Assembly (NCBI RefSeq): GCF_014651935.1
Contig: NZ_BMXV01000007.1
Location: 124,001-188,000, forward strand
From: Marinobacter zhanjiangensis
GTDB lineage: Bacteria; Pseudomonadota; Gammaproteobacteria; Pseudomonadales; Oleiphilaceae
Reading direction: 5' to 3'
Length of the DNA: 64,000 bases
Shown here: piece after piece, positions 16,487-24,845 of the stretch
Layout of the letters: each line of letters starts with the position of its first letter
How positions within the stretch are numbered: the first letter of the stretch is position 1
Notes under the pieces: model-generated
What the model was told of the DNA's origin: nothing
Databases searched by the model: none
The model's input: only the letters and a program-made list of their open reading frames with translations
Program-made: the position numbers and the translations under genes

Positions 16487-17513
16487 CGAGGCAGGGCGGC
16501 TCGCTCCCGGTATTGCACTTGCCGGTATCGCCACCGCTGCGCTGGCGGTGGCCTGGCTATCGGTAACCAGTGGCGCCTATCCGTTGTCCCTGAGCGATAT
16601 CCTGTCGGTCATCGTGCGGCCGGCGGAGGCCGACCATGTGGCCCGGATGGTGCTGGTGGATGTACGCCTGCCCAGGTTCCTGCTGGGCTTCCTGGTGGGG
16701 GCTGTGCTGGCGGTGTCGGGGGCGATACTGCAGGGATTGTTCCGCAATCCGCTGGCGGATCCCGGGCTGATTGGCGTGTCCGCCGGCGCTTCCCTGGCCG
16801 CCATCGGGGTAATCGTGCTCGGCGGCACCTGGCTGGGACGCTGGGTGGCGTTTGCCGGTGAGTGGGCGCTGCCGATAGCCGCCTTTATCGGGGGTAGTGG
16901 CACGGTCTTTCTGGCCTGGCGTATTGCACGGCGAGCCGGCGAAACGTCCGTTGCCACCCTGTTGCTGGCGGGCATCGCTATCAATGCCATCGCCGGGGCA
17001 GGCACTGGTCTGTTGACCTTCTATTCCAGCGACGAGGAACTGCGTTCACTGACCTTCTGGACCATGGGCAGTCTCGGGCATGCCAGCTGGGATGATCTGA
17101 TGGTAGCCGGACCCTGGCTTGTGCTGGCATTGGTTGCCTCGCCGTTTCTGGCCCGGCCTCTCGACGCCTTCCTGTTGGGGGAGCAGGTGGTTGGCCACCT
17201 GGGCTACCGCACGGACTGGATAAAACGGGCCGCCATACTGGTGGCCGGGTTGGGGGTTGGTGCCGCGGTGGCGGTCAGCGGTCTGATCGGGTTCGTGGGT
17301 CTGGTGGTGCCTCACCTGGTGCGCCAGGTTCTGGGGGCCAGTCACAGGACGTTGCTGCCGCTCAGTGCCCTGCTTGGCGGGACGCTGCTGGTGGGTGCGG
17401 ATTGCCTGGCCAGGGTTATCGTGGCGCCGGCGGAGCTGCCTATCGGATTGATGATGTCATTGATCGGTGGTCCGTTCTTTCTGGCCCTGCTGCTGAAACG
17501 AAGGATAATCTGA
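16476..17513 (+). CDS. hmuU: Haem ABC transporter permease
   Basis: A 345-residue FecCD/BtuC-type permease with about nine or ten transmembrane helices. Family landmarks are VRLPRFLLGFLVGAVLAVSGAILQGLFRNPLADPGLIGVSAGA near residues 60-105, ETSVATLLLAGIAINAI, TFWTMGSLGHASW, and the ABC-ATPase coupling segment VVGHLGYRTDWIKR. The C-terminal half ends with IGFVGLVVPHLVRQVLG and LPIGLMMSLIGGPFFLALL. As a homodimer it forms the inner-membrane channel for haem. The start is the ATG at 16476 inside the end of hmuT. Its stop shares a base with the hmuV start (TGATG). Confidence 0.94.
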   Translation: MVRDEAGRLAPGIALAGIATAALAVAWLSVTSGAYPLSLSDILSVIVRPAEADHVARMVLVDVRLPRFLLGFLVGAVLAVSGAILQGLFRNPLADPGLIGVSAGASLAAIGVIVLGGTWLGRWVAFAGEWALPIAAFIGGSGTVFLAWRIARRAGETSVATLLLAGIAINAIAGAGTGLLTFYSSDEELRSLTFWTMGSLGHASWDDLMVAGPWLVLALVASPFLARPLDAFLLGEQVVGHLGYRTDWIKRAAILVAGLGVGAAVAVSGLIGFVGLVVPHLVRQVLGASHRTLLPLSALLGGTLLVGADCLARVIVAPAELPIGLMMSLIGGPFFLALLLKRRII

Positions 17514-18337
17514 TGAGCCTGACAGCGAGCGAAGTCTCCGTGAAACTGGGAACCCATGCCGTGGTGCGAGATGTCAGCCTGCAGGTAGCCGAAGGCGAGC
17601 TGGTGATTCTTCTTGGGCCCAACGGCGCGGGGAAGTCGACCCTGTTGAGCGCGTTGGCGGGGGAAAGGGCGGTTGCTTCCGGGCAGGTTGCCATGGCGGG
17701 GCGGGCACTCGCGGACTGGCTTCCAGCCGATTTGGCAAGGCATCGGGCGGTGATGCCCCAGCGTGTGGATGTGAATTTTCCGCTGACTGTGGCAGAGGTA
17801 CTGAAGCTCGGTCGACCGCCGGAACCGTCGGAGCGATCGGCGCCGATCCTGGAGGATCTGCTGCAACGGCTGGATATCCGGCACCTGCGGTACCGGCGTG
17901 TGCCGGGCCTTTCTGGCGGTGAACAGCAGCGGGTGCAGCTGGCGCGGGTGCTGGCGCAGGTGTGGGACAGTCCGGGACCAGTGGTGCTGCTACTGGATGA
18001 ATGCACCTCTGCCCTGGACCCCAGCCATCAGCAGCAGGTGTTCGGCTTACTGAAGCGACTTTCCCGTGAGCGCGGATTCGCCATCCTGGCGGTCGCCCAT
18101 GACCTCAACCTGGCAGCCCGCCATGGCGACCGGCTGGTATTGCTCAGGGAAGGTCAGACCTACAGCGACGATCGTCCGGAACAGGTTCTGACGGCACATG
18201 CCCTGAAGGAGGTGTATGGCTTGTCGTCCCGGATCATGATGTTGCCGGAGGGATATCCCATGGTGGTGCCGTCGGACGGGCCCCATGGTGATTATCAGAC
18301 CGCCCCCTCAAAACCGGTCTGCCGCCAGGCCTCATAA
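17513..18337 (+). CDS. hmuV: Haem ABC transporter ATP-binding protein
   Basis: A 274-residue ABC ATPase energising HmuU. Walker A is GPNGAGKS (35-42), the Q-loop glutamine is Gln83 in VMPQR, the signature is LSGGEQQR (133-140), Walker B is VVLLLDE (157-163) and the switch histidine is His196 in AVAHDLN. Length is slightly above E. coli FecE/BtuD types. The ATG follows the hmuU stop with a one-base overlap. The last 43 nt overlap the convergent trmL gene (18295-18337), so the final residues [21 protein letters not shown] are encoded antisense to the trmL 3' end. It is the last gene of the operon, and no terminator hairpin is seen before trmL. Confidence 0.94.
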   Translation: MSLTASEVSVKLGTHAVVRDVSLQVAEGELVILLGPNGAGKSTLLSALAGERAVASGQVAMAGRALADWLPADLARHRAVMPQRVDVNFPLTVAEVLKLGRPPEPSERSAPILEDLLQRLDIRHLRYRRVPGLSGGEQQRVQLARVLAQVWDSPGPVVLLLDECTSALDPSHQQQVFGLLKRLSRERGFAILAVAHDLNLAARHGDRLVLLREGQTYSDDRPEQVLTAHALKEVYGLSSRIMMLPEGYPMVVPSDGPHGDYQTAPSKPVCRQAS

Positions 18338-18759
18338 AGCACCACGGCGGCGGCATTGGACAGGTTCAGGCTGCGGCTGCGGGGCAGCATGGGCACCCTC
18401 AGGCGCCGGTCCGGTTCGAGGGCGTTGCGCACGCCCTCGGGCAGGCCACGGGTCTCCGGGCCGAACATCAGGTAGTCGCCCGCCTGGAAGCGAACTTCAT
18501 GGTACGGCTGGCTGCCTTTGGTGGTCAGGCCAAACAGCCGCTGCGGCTGCTCCGCCTCCAGGAATGCCTCATAGCTGGCGTGGACACTCACGCTGGCGTA
18601 CTCGTTGTAATCCAGTCCGGCCCGCCGCATCTGCTTGTCCTCCAGGGAAAAGCCCAGGGGTTCAATCAGATGCAGCTGACAGCCGGTATTGGCGCAGAGC
18701 CGGATGATATTGCCGGTATTCGGCGGTATCTCCGGCTCATAGAGCACAATGTGGAACAT
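18295..18759 (-). CDS. trmL: tRNA (cytidine/uridine-2'-O-)-methyltransferase TrmL
   Basis: A 154-residue SPOUT methyltransferase that methylates the wobble base of tRNA-Leu isoacceptors. The deep-knot motifs are visible: [18 protein letters not shown] near the start, [12 protein letters not shown] in the middle and [26 protein letters not shown] at the end. The start is the ATG at 18759, whose first base is also the last base of the thiolase stop (TAATG), so the two genes are coupled; a longer frame upstream lies inside the thiolase gene. Its 3' end overlaps hmuV on the opposite strand. Confidence 0.94.
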   Translation of the reverse strand: MFHIVLYEPEIPPNTGNIIRLCANTGCQLHLIEPLGFSLEDKQMRRAGLDYNEYASVSVHASYEAFLEAEQPQRLFGLTTKGSQPYHEVRFQAGDYLMFGPETRGLPEGVRNALEPDRRLRVPMLPRSRSLNLSNAAAVVLYEAWRQTGFEGAV

Positions 18760-19937
18760 TAACGTTCCACGGCAAGCGCCACGCCCATGCCACCACCAAT
18801 GCACAGGGTAGCCAGGCCTTTCTTCACGTTACGGCGCTGCATCTCGTGGAGCAGGGACACCAGGATACGACAGCCGGAAGCACCGATGGGGTGACCCAGG
18901 GCGATGGCGCCGCCATTGACGTTCACCTTGCCGGTATCCCACCCGAGGTCCCGGTTGACGGAGATGGCCTGGGCGGCAAACGCTTCGTTGGCTTCCACCA
19001 GGTCCAGGTCGTCCACGGTCCAGCCGGCGCGCTTCAGGCAGCGCTGGCTGGCGGGGATGGGGCCGGTGCCCATGATGCTGGGGTCGACACCGGCATTGGC
19101 GTAGCCCTTGATCACGGCCAGCGGGGTCAGGCCCAGCTCTTTGGCCTTGGCGGCACTGCACACCAGCACGGCGGCTGCACCATCGTTCAGGGAGGAGGCG
19201 TTGCCCGCGGTGACGGTGCCGTCCTTCTTGAAAGCGGCCTTCAGCTTGCCCAGACCTTCAGCGGTCACACCATCACGAGGGCCTTCATCCTGGTCGACCA
19301 CTACCGGGTCACCCTTGCGCTGGGGGATGGTGACGGGAACAATCTGGCCGTCAAAATAGCCTGCGGAGCGGGCGGCTGCGGCTTTCTGCTGTGACGCGGC
19401 GGCGAACTCGTCCTGCTCTTCGCGGCTGATGCCGTATTTCTCGACGATGTTCTCGGCGGTCACGCCCATGTGATAATCGTTGAAAGCATCCATCAGGCCG
19501 TCATTGATCATGGTGTCGATCATGGTCCAGTTGCCCATGCGCTGGCCATTACGGCTGTTGGGTACCACGTGGGGCGACTGACTCATGCTTTCCTGGCCGC
19601 CGGCGAGGATCATCTCGGCATCGCCACACTGGATGGCCTGCACGGCCATGTGCACGGCCTTGAGGCCGGAACCACAGACCTTGTTGATGGTCATGGCGGG
19701 CACGGAGGCGGGAATGCCAGCATTGATGGAAGACTGACGGGCCGGGTTCTGGCCGCAACCGGCCGTAAGAACCTGCCCCAGAATAACTTCATTGATCTGG
19801 TCGGCGGCTACGCCGGTCTCTTCCAGCAGGGCCTTGATCACTGCAGTACCAAGCTGGTCCGCTTTCAGGCTGGACAGGGAGCCACCGAAGGTTCCGATGG
19901 CGGTGCGTTTTGCTGCTGCTATGACGACGTCTTGCAT
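18759..19937 (-). CDS. Acetyl-CoA C-acetyltransferase (thiolase)
   Basis: A 392-residue biosynthetic-type thiolase that condenses or cleaves acetoacetyl-CoA. The nucleophile Cys88 is in [11 protein letters not shown], His349 is in [10 protein letters not shown] and the second active-site Cys379 is in LCIGGGMG. Length and spacing are the same as the PhaA/AtoB group. A role in polyhydroxybutyrate or ketone-body metabolism cannot be decided, because no phaB/phaC or CoA-transferase gene is nearby. The start is the ATG at 19937, preceded by GGAG at 10 nt; an upstream in-frame ATG would add an unconserved charged tail. Its stop overlaps the trmL start. No clear promoter was seen in the 197-nt gap behind cca. 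Confidence 0.93.
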   Translation of the reverse strand: MQDVVIAAAKRTAIGTFGGSLSSLKADQLGTAVIKALLEETGVAADQINEVILGQVLTAGCGQNPARQSSINAGIPASVPAMTINKVCGSGLKAVHMAVQAIQCGDAEMILAGGQESMSQSPHVVPNSRNGQRMGNWTMIDTMINDGLMDAFNDYHMGVTAENIVEKYGISREEQDEFAAASQQKAAAARSAGYFDGQIVPVTIPQRKGDPVVVDQDEGPRDGVTAEGLGKLKAAFKKDGTVTAGNASSLNDGAAAVLVCSAAKAKELGLTPLAVIKGYANAGVDPSIMGTGPIPASQRCLKRAGWTVDDLDLVEANEAFAAQAISVNRDLGWDTGKVNVNGGAIALGHPIGASGCRILVSLLHEMQRRNVKKGLATLCIGGGMGVALAVER

Positions 19938-20134
19938 TTTGGGGGTGTCTCCGTTTTGAGTTCTTTCGCGCTGGACTGCGAGTCCGGGGGCGCGGTACCC
20001 CGCCGGATACCTGTTGATTACTGCGCTTTCTGAATTCGGGGAGGTCAATTCTATCTGAATTCACGAAGTCGACCTAATGGTGCACTTCTTAATTATTCAG
20101 GCGCCTCTTACTCTGGAATCTGCCGGAAAAAAAT

Positions 20135-21238
20135 TCAGCAAAACAAACGACGAATGAGCTGAAGCCGCTCCCGCCCAATAGCCTCACCCAGTTCCTTGCC
20201 TTTGAAACCCTCCGCCATCAACGACCGGGCATCCACCGAGCGGGCTTCCTCCATTGCCTGTTCCAGCTTGCTACGGGTCTCAGGATCCAGCCCATCCGGG
20301 AGACAACTCAGCGTCTCCAGCAACAGACCAAACCGCTCAGGCCGCCGCCAGGCATCCGCCTGGTTGAACAGCTCGAACACCCGTTCCGCCGTCAGCGACG
20401 GTTCGCGGGCAGCCGGCGCCACCTCCACCACAAGCCTCGACAGGTCCCGGCAGTCATTGGGGGCCTTCAGCGCTGCGGCCCGGACCGATACCTGAGCCGG
20501 GGACAAGGGATGGAGCAGGGCTGCAAAACGGCATTCGGTGGCCAGGTTCTGCTCAGCGGTACTGGCCAGTGCGGCCATGGCATTGCCGAAAGCCACCTCG
20601 TCGTCCGCCAGTTCCGGAATCAGGTCGCGAAGGGCGCCGGACGTCCTGAGAACCTCAAAGAAGGTGACAGGCGTGACTTCATGCAGGGCACGCTGGATTT
20701 CCTGCCACACACGCTCAGGCACCAGATGCCGGACCTCGCCGTCCTCTACCATGCTTCGCATCAGGGCCATGGTATCGTCTTCCACCCGGAAGCCCAGGTT
20801 ATGGAAGCGCGCCGCAAAACGAGCGGTGCGCAGAATGCGTAGCGGGTCCTCCGCGAACGCTTCCGATACATGGCGAAGCTGACGGTCTTCAAGATCCTGC
20901 CGTCCGTTGAACGGATCCACCAGGGTGCCGTCTTCGGCCATGGCCATGGCGTTAATCGTCAGGTCCCGGCGTTTGAGATCGTCCTCCAGAGTCACATCCG
21001 GGGCGCTGTAAACGGAGAAACCGTGGTAACCCCGCCCCTGTTTGCGCTCGGTACGGGCCAGGGCATATTCCTCGTGGGATTGCGGATGCAGGAATACCGG
21101 GAAATCAGCCCCTACCTGCCGGTAGCCACGGGAAAGCATCTCATCCGGCGTGGCGCCCACCACGACCCAGTCCCGGTCCTTCACCGGAAGGTTCAGTAAT
21201 TTGTCCCGGACTGCGCCGCCGACCAGATAGATGTTCAT
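20135..21238 (-). CDS. cca: CCA tRNA nucleotidyltransferase, HD site degraded
   Basis: Adds or repairs the 3' CCA of tRNAs. The 367-residue class II enzyme starts MNIYLVGGAVRDKLL, with the catalytic Asp21 and Asp23 in KDRDWVVVG, then RRDLTINAMAM and the EDPLRILRTARFAARF motif; ERVWQEIQRAL also fits. It is about 45 residues shorter than E. coli Cca. The shortening falls in the C-terminal HD domain: where active HD enzymes have H-D-L-G-K-G this one reads FAALLHPLSPA, so the metal-binding HD pair is lost and no phosphohydrolase activity is expected. Nucleotidyltransferase function should be intact. Confidence 0.93.
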   Translation of the reverse strand: MNIYLVGGAVRDKLLNLPVKDRDWVVVGATPDEMLSRGYRQVGADFPVFLHPQSHEEYALARTERKQGRGYHGFSVYSAPDVTLEDDLKRRDLTINAMAMAEDGTLVDPFNGRQDLEDRQLRHVSEAFAEDPLRILRTARFAARFHNLGFRVEDDTMALMRSMVEDGEVRHLVPERVWQEIQRALHEVTPVTFFEVLRTSGALRDLIPELADDEVAFGNAMAALASTAEQNLATECRFAALLHPLSPAQVSVRAAALKAPNDCRDLSRLVVEVAPAAREPSLTAERVFELFNQADAWRRPERFGLLLETLSCLPDGLDPETRSKLEQAMEEARSVDARSLMAEGFKGKELGEAIGRERLQLIRRLFC

Positions 21239-21303
21239 GAAGCAAAAGGCCCGTTGTCGATGGATTCGATCAGAGCGTGATTATGAAGACCGACGGACCA
21301 TCA

Positions 21304-21335
21304 GGCAAAAGAAAGCCCGCCGTGGAGGCGGGCTT
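21304..21335 (-). terminator. Intrinsic terminator of the TraF-like gene
   Basis: On the minus strand the stem GCCCGCC-TCCAC-GGCGGGC is followed by TTTCTTTT, 23 nt after the stop of the TraF-like gene and before cca. Confidence 0.8.
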
Positions 21336-21358
21336 GCAGAGACGGGAAGGCGGGTTGC

Positions 21359-22612
21359 TCAGAAGGCCACGCCCAGTTCAATCGACCCACCCACGTCGGC
21401 ATCGCTAACCAGTGCGGCAATGTCGAGCCGGGCACCGAAGGGTGACAGACCAACACCGGCGGTGAACTGGGTGTCTTCCTCGATGCCGTTGTTGTCGTCA
21501 TTGCTGGCAATATTCTGGCGTGCACCCACGCGCAACTGGGCAAAACGGAAGGCGTCGAATTCGGCACCGACGGCTACCCACTGGGTATCGTCGCCATGCC
21601 CGAAGGCCTTGCGCTCCGTCAGCTCGGCCTCAGCAGTAACGACGTGATATTCACCACTATGGGCGATACCGGCGGTCACCATCGGGTCCAGCTCCAGGGT
21701 GACCTCTTCTTCACCCTTTGCGGTATCGAATTCCGAGTCCAGCTCCATGGGGATCAGGTTTTTAACCGCGATGCCGGCATTCCACTGCTTTTCTTCGCCG
21801 AAGGCATAGGCTGCGCCCAGGTCCAGGTTGAAGCCGCTCTTGGAGGACTCGTAGTCGCCGTTGTCGAACTCGTCTTCATCAAAATCGTCAATAAACTGCG
21901 TGTACTGGTAGGTTCGCAGCTGCACATACTTGGGAGAAACACCCAGTTGCACCGGATTTTCCAGTCCCAGTTCAAAGGAACGCCCGAAACTGACGCCGGC
22001 TTCGATGACCGCGGCGGCCAGTACGTGGGCAGACGAGTCCAGGTTGCCATCGAGTGACGAGGGATTGGTACTATTATTCGCGTCAATCACGGCCTGCAGT
22101 TGGGCGAGGTCATTGTCGTCGACATTACCACGAGCGGTTGCCCGCAGGTTGGCATTGGTGAACACGCCAACGGCCAGCTTTTCGCCGGGAATGGCCAGGC
22201 TCAGGCCTGCGCCCACATCTACCCGCATAGTGTCTCGGTCCAGGGCTTCGAGCTGGTCGTAGAGCTTCTCGGCCTCAGTCTGTACTTGCGCCGCACTAAC
22301 GTTTGACCCCACCAGATTGTTGTACGAGTCGATGGTGTCCTGAATATCGTCGATCTGGTTAATCACCTCTTCTTCGTCGGCGAACCGAGCATTGATCGAC
22401 GGAATGATCAGACCGAAGTCGTCGGTCCAGTCATGGTGCTTCGACGCCAGCATGGCCGGATTGGCACTATTGGCGGTGGCCGGATGAGCTATGGCAACAC
22501 CGGTCCCTCCCATGGCGAAGGAGCGTGCGGTATTGAAGGACTGCGGTGCGGCGATGGCAGCGGTGGAGCTGGCAGAGAGCGCGACCGCCAGGGCAAGACG
22601 ACTGACTTTCAT
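21359..22612 (-). CDS. traF: TraF-type outer-membrane beta-barrel protein
   Basis: A 417-residue secreted protein of the conjugal-transfer TraF (TraF_2) type. The signal peptide is about residues 1-22 (ending AAIAAPQ). The mature part starts SFNTARSFAMGGTGVAIAHP, typical of FadL/TraF-like barrels whose plugs begin with a G-G-x-G motif. A helical, charged insert is at about 75-125, followed by alternating strands and a C-terminal IELGVAF ending in Phe as in outer-membrane proteins. Despite the family name no conjugation genes are nearby, so a conjugative role is unlikely here. Function unknown. It has its own terminator and is divergent from flgP. Confidence 0.8.
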   Translation of the reverse strand: MKVSRLALAVALSASSTAAIAAPQSFNTARSFAMGGTGVAIAHPATANSANPAMLASKHHDWTDDFGLIIPSINARFADEEEVINQIDDIQDTIDSYNNLVGSNVSAAQVQTEAEKLYDQLEALDRDTMRVDVGAGLSLAIPGEKLAVGVFTNANLRATARGNVDDNDLAQLQAVIDANNSTNPSSLDGNLDSSAHVLAAAVIEAGVSFGRSFELGLENPVQLGVSPKYVQLRTYQYTQFIDDFDEDEFDNGDYESSKSGFNLDLGAAYAFGEEKQWNAGIAVKNLIPMELDSEFDTAKGEEEVTLELDPMVTAGIAHSGEYHVVTAEAELTERKAFGHGDDTQWVAVGAEFDAFRFAQLRVGARQNIASNDDNNGIEEDTQFTAGVGLSPFGARLDIAALVSDADVGGSIELGVAF

Positions 22613-22888
22613 GGTTGGGTACCGTTTGTTGGCTGATGGAGTCTGAATTATTAACTATTGGTCAGGGTTATGAGGCTAGGGGATATCGTGACCGGGTTCA
22701 CTGTTTTCCCGGTTACGGATTGTCGCGGTATGTAACCGGAGCCGTGGCGGCGAGACTTTGCCGTCTGAACACCCGGGTTTCTGAGTAAACCGAATGAAAT
22801 GTCGGAAATTCAGTGGCATGGGCAACCTGGCCCGAATTTTTCATGTGGGCGGGTATTGTTTCGTCTGGAATGACAACCGGAGTCCCGC

Positions 22889-23440
22889 ATGAAGTCATCC
22901 TGTATTGCCCTTTTGCTGCTGGTGGCGCTGTCTGGCTGCACCAAAAGCAGCCTCTACCATTATGAGGAGCGAGGGGAGCTGCAGACCCGCCAACAGGAGT
23001 TCGAGCCCATTGTGGTTCGGGTCAGCGGTTTCGGCACCTATGAAAACGTTGCCACTGACCGGCCCAATACCCGCAAGCGCCTGATGGCCCGGCGAGCGTC
23101 GCAGCTGGATGCCTATCGCAACCTGGCCGAGCGGGTCTATGGCACGGTGGTGTACGGCAGCTCCACCGTCAGCGATTTCGTGTCACGCAATGACATGTTC
23201 CGCACCTACGTGGACAGCTATATTCGCGGTGCCAAGCTGGTGACCGTCAACGAGCACAGCGATGGCGTCGTCGAGACGGTGATGGAGCTGAAGCTGGAGC
23301 CACGGTTTCGTGAGTGTGTGTCCCGGGTAAGCGACCGCGATGTGGGCAGCCTGTGCCCGATGCCCATGCCGCGGGGCAATGACGCCGCCGGTGATGTGGT
23401 CAGCCGCGAAGGTACTGACTCCCTGTATTACCTGGATTGA
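22889..23440 (+). CDS. flgP: FlgP-type flagellar outer-membrane lipoprotein
   Basis: A 183-residue lipoprotein with lipobox LVALSGCTKS (Cys about 17) and an LPP20-like domain (VVRVSGFGTYENVA, KRLMARRASQLDAYRNLAERVYG, and a C-terminal VVETVMELKLEPRF strand). This matches FlgP, an outer-membrane protein that supports basal-disk or H-ring structures around the motor in marine bacteria and epsilonproteobacteria. Pairing with FlgT immediately downstream supports the flagellar call. A CCGGAG site precedes the ATG. The last residues and the stop codon lie inside the first unit of a 15-bp tandem repeat. Confidence 0.82.
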   Translation: MKSSCIALLLLVALSGCTKSSLYHYEERGELQTRQQEFEPIVVRVSGFGTYENVATDRPNTRKRLMARRASQLDAYRNLAERVYGTVVYGSSTVSDFVSRNDMFRTYVDSYIRGAKLVTVNEHSDGVVETVMELKLEPRFRECVSRVSDRDVGSLCPMPMPRGNDAAGDVVSREGTDSLYYLD

Positions 23441-23518
23441 GAGTACCTGGATTGAGAGTATCTGGACTGAGAGTGCCTGGATTAAGAGCACCTGGCTTGA
23501 GACCACTGGATTGAAGAC
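23429..23518 (+). repeat. 15-bp tandem repeat (minisatellite), six units, at the flgP/flgT junction
   Basis: Six consecutive 15-bp units with consensus TACCTGGATTGAGAG: 23429-23443, 23444-23458, 23459-23473, 23474-23488, 23489-23503 and 23504-23518. The first two are identical and the others differ at one to several positions. Unit 1 encodes the last residues and stop of flgP (Tyr-Leu-Asp-stop). The array fills the whole gap up to 8 nt before the flgT ATG. Confidence 0.9.
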
Positions 23519-23525
23519 AACGACC

Positions 23526-24728
23526 ATGACACTGATGATCCGGACACTGATGCTGATCCTGCTGGTTTCCTTCACCGCCTCCGCCCATGCCGTGAGGCTG
23601 GAAGGCACCGGCATTGCCACCATTCGTGGCGGCGATATAGAGGCCGCGCGAGTGGAAGCGCGCAAGGCCGCGCTGCGGGATGTGGCGCTGCAGTATGACG
23701 CCCGCATCAGCAGTCAGGATACGGTCCGGGACGGCAGGATTACCGACTCCCGGCTCACGGTGTCATCCCGCGCACGGGCGTCCAATGTCCAGGTGCTCGA
23801 CGAACGCCAGGTGGGTGGCGCCCTGCGCATCACCGTGAGTGCCGAGGTATCTGACAACCCGGGTAGCTGTCAGAGCGGCGAGGCGGCGGGGCTCCGCAAA
23901 CGGGTCGCGGTGACCGGTTTTACCTTGCAGCAACCCGAACAGGCTCGTCTGGGCAGTCTTGACGACGCCGGCCAGATGTTGCCGCACCGGTTGCAGGTGG
24001 GGTTGCAGGCCCAGGGTAACCTGCAGGTACTACGGGCGTCCTCGACACAGCTGTATCCGGATGTGGCCAATGCCCCCACCACCCAGCACTTCGATAACCG
24101 GCTGACCAATGTCATCGGTGTGGCCCGGGAAATGGGTGCCCAGTTCGTGGTGGCCGGGGTGATTCGCGATATCGGGGTGGAGAATCCCTCGGCCTGGAAC
24201 ACGTCGGTGCTTCACAAGATCGGTCGCGGGCTTGGCGCCACCAATACCGAGCGTCGTTTTATCGCGGACATGATGATTTTCGACGGTTTCAGTGGCTCTC
24301 CGGTCTACCAGAAGCGGTACCAGACCCGCGGTCGCTGGGACGCGGGCAGGGGCCAGTCCGGCGGTTTTGGATCTGCCGGCTTTCTGGAAACGGATTATGG
24401 TCAGGCGGTGACCGGGGTGGTCACCCAGATGCGGGACGATATCCAGGAGGCCCTGGCCTGCCAGCCTTTCATGACCCGGATTACCCGGGTGGAAGGCACC
24501 AAGGTCACCATCGCCTCCGGTGCCACGGCCGGCTTGCGTCCGGGGGATAGCCTTGCGCTATACCGTAGCTACTCCCACTTCGACAGCCCCGACGCGACGC
24601 CCGAGCTGCTGGAAGCGGATATCGAAGTGACTCTGGACAACGTGTTCCCGGAATACGCCAACGGACTGATTCCCCAGTACGGTTCCCTCGAGAACATTCA
24701 AAGGGGTGATATCGCCATTATCTGGTAA
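23526..24728 (+). CDS. flgT: Flagellar H-ring protein FlgT
   Basis: A 400-residue periplasmic protein needed for the H-ring around the LP ring in sodium-driven polar flagella, where it helps recruit the MotX/MotY T-ring and PomAB. It has a signal peptide (about 1-22, ending FTASAHA), an N-terminal domain from VRLEGTGIATIRGGDIEAAR, a middle domain (KRVAVTGFTLQ ... QFVVAGVIRDIG) and a C-terminal domain with VEGTKVTIASGATAGLRPGDSLALYR. These are the three parts described for Vibrio FlgT. The ATG at 23526 is preferred (the next is at 23535). The frame stays open upstream through the minisatellite. Shine-Dalgarno is weak. pomAB lie 7 kb downstream. Confidence 0.88.
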   Translation: MTLMIRTLMLILLVSFTASAHAVRLEGTGIATIRGGDIEAARVEARKAALRDVALQYDARISSQDTVRDGRITDSRLTVSSRARASNVQVLDERQVGGALRITVSAEVSDNPGSCQSGEAAGLRKRVAVTGFTLQQPEQARLGSLDDAGQMLPHRLQVGLQAQGNLQVLRASSTQLYPDVANAPTTQHFDNRLTNVIGVAREMGAQFVVAGVIRDIGVENPSAWNTSVLHKIGRGLGATNTERRFIADMMIFDGFSGSPVYQKRYQTRGRWDAGRGQSGGFGSAGFLETDYGQAVTGVVTQMRDDIQEALACQPFMTRITRVEGTKVTIASGATAGLRPGDSLALYRSYSHFDSPDATPELLEADIEVTLDNVFPEYANGLIPQYGSLENIQRGDIAIIW

Positions 24729-24845
24729 TCCTTCTGTAGGCCGCCGACCGAGTCAGGGGCTCCTGGCGGGTAGTCACGGATGACCCCTGTTTGCGGCGGC
24801 GAAAGACCTCCCCCCCCCCATCCCGGGGCGTCTTGCTCCAGAAAC

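Noticed and set aside
21359..22612. Evidence of a conjugative element from the TraF-like gene
   Set aside because: The family name is historical; no other transfer, integrase or relaxase gene is present within the window and the protein looks like a chromosomal outer-membrane barrel.
22780..22888. Sigma-28 or sigma-54 promoter in front of flgP
   Set aside because: TAAACCGA and GTCGGAAA occur, but the spacing is too short for sigma-28, and TGGCATGGGCAACCTGG lacks the TTGC half of a sigma-54 promoter.
23340..23525. N-terminal extension of flgT through the minisatellite
   Set aside because: The extension reads as WIEST-type pentapeptides and overlaps flgP; the signal peptide starts at the ATG at 23526, so the extension is a by-product of the 15-bp units.
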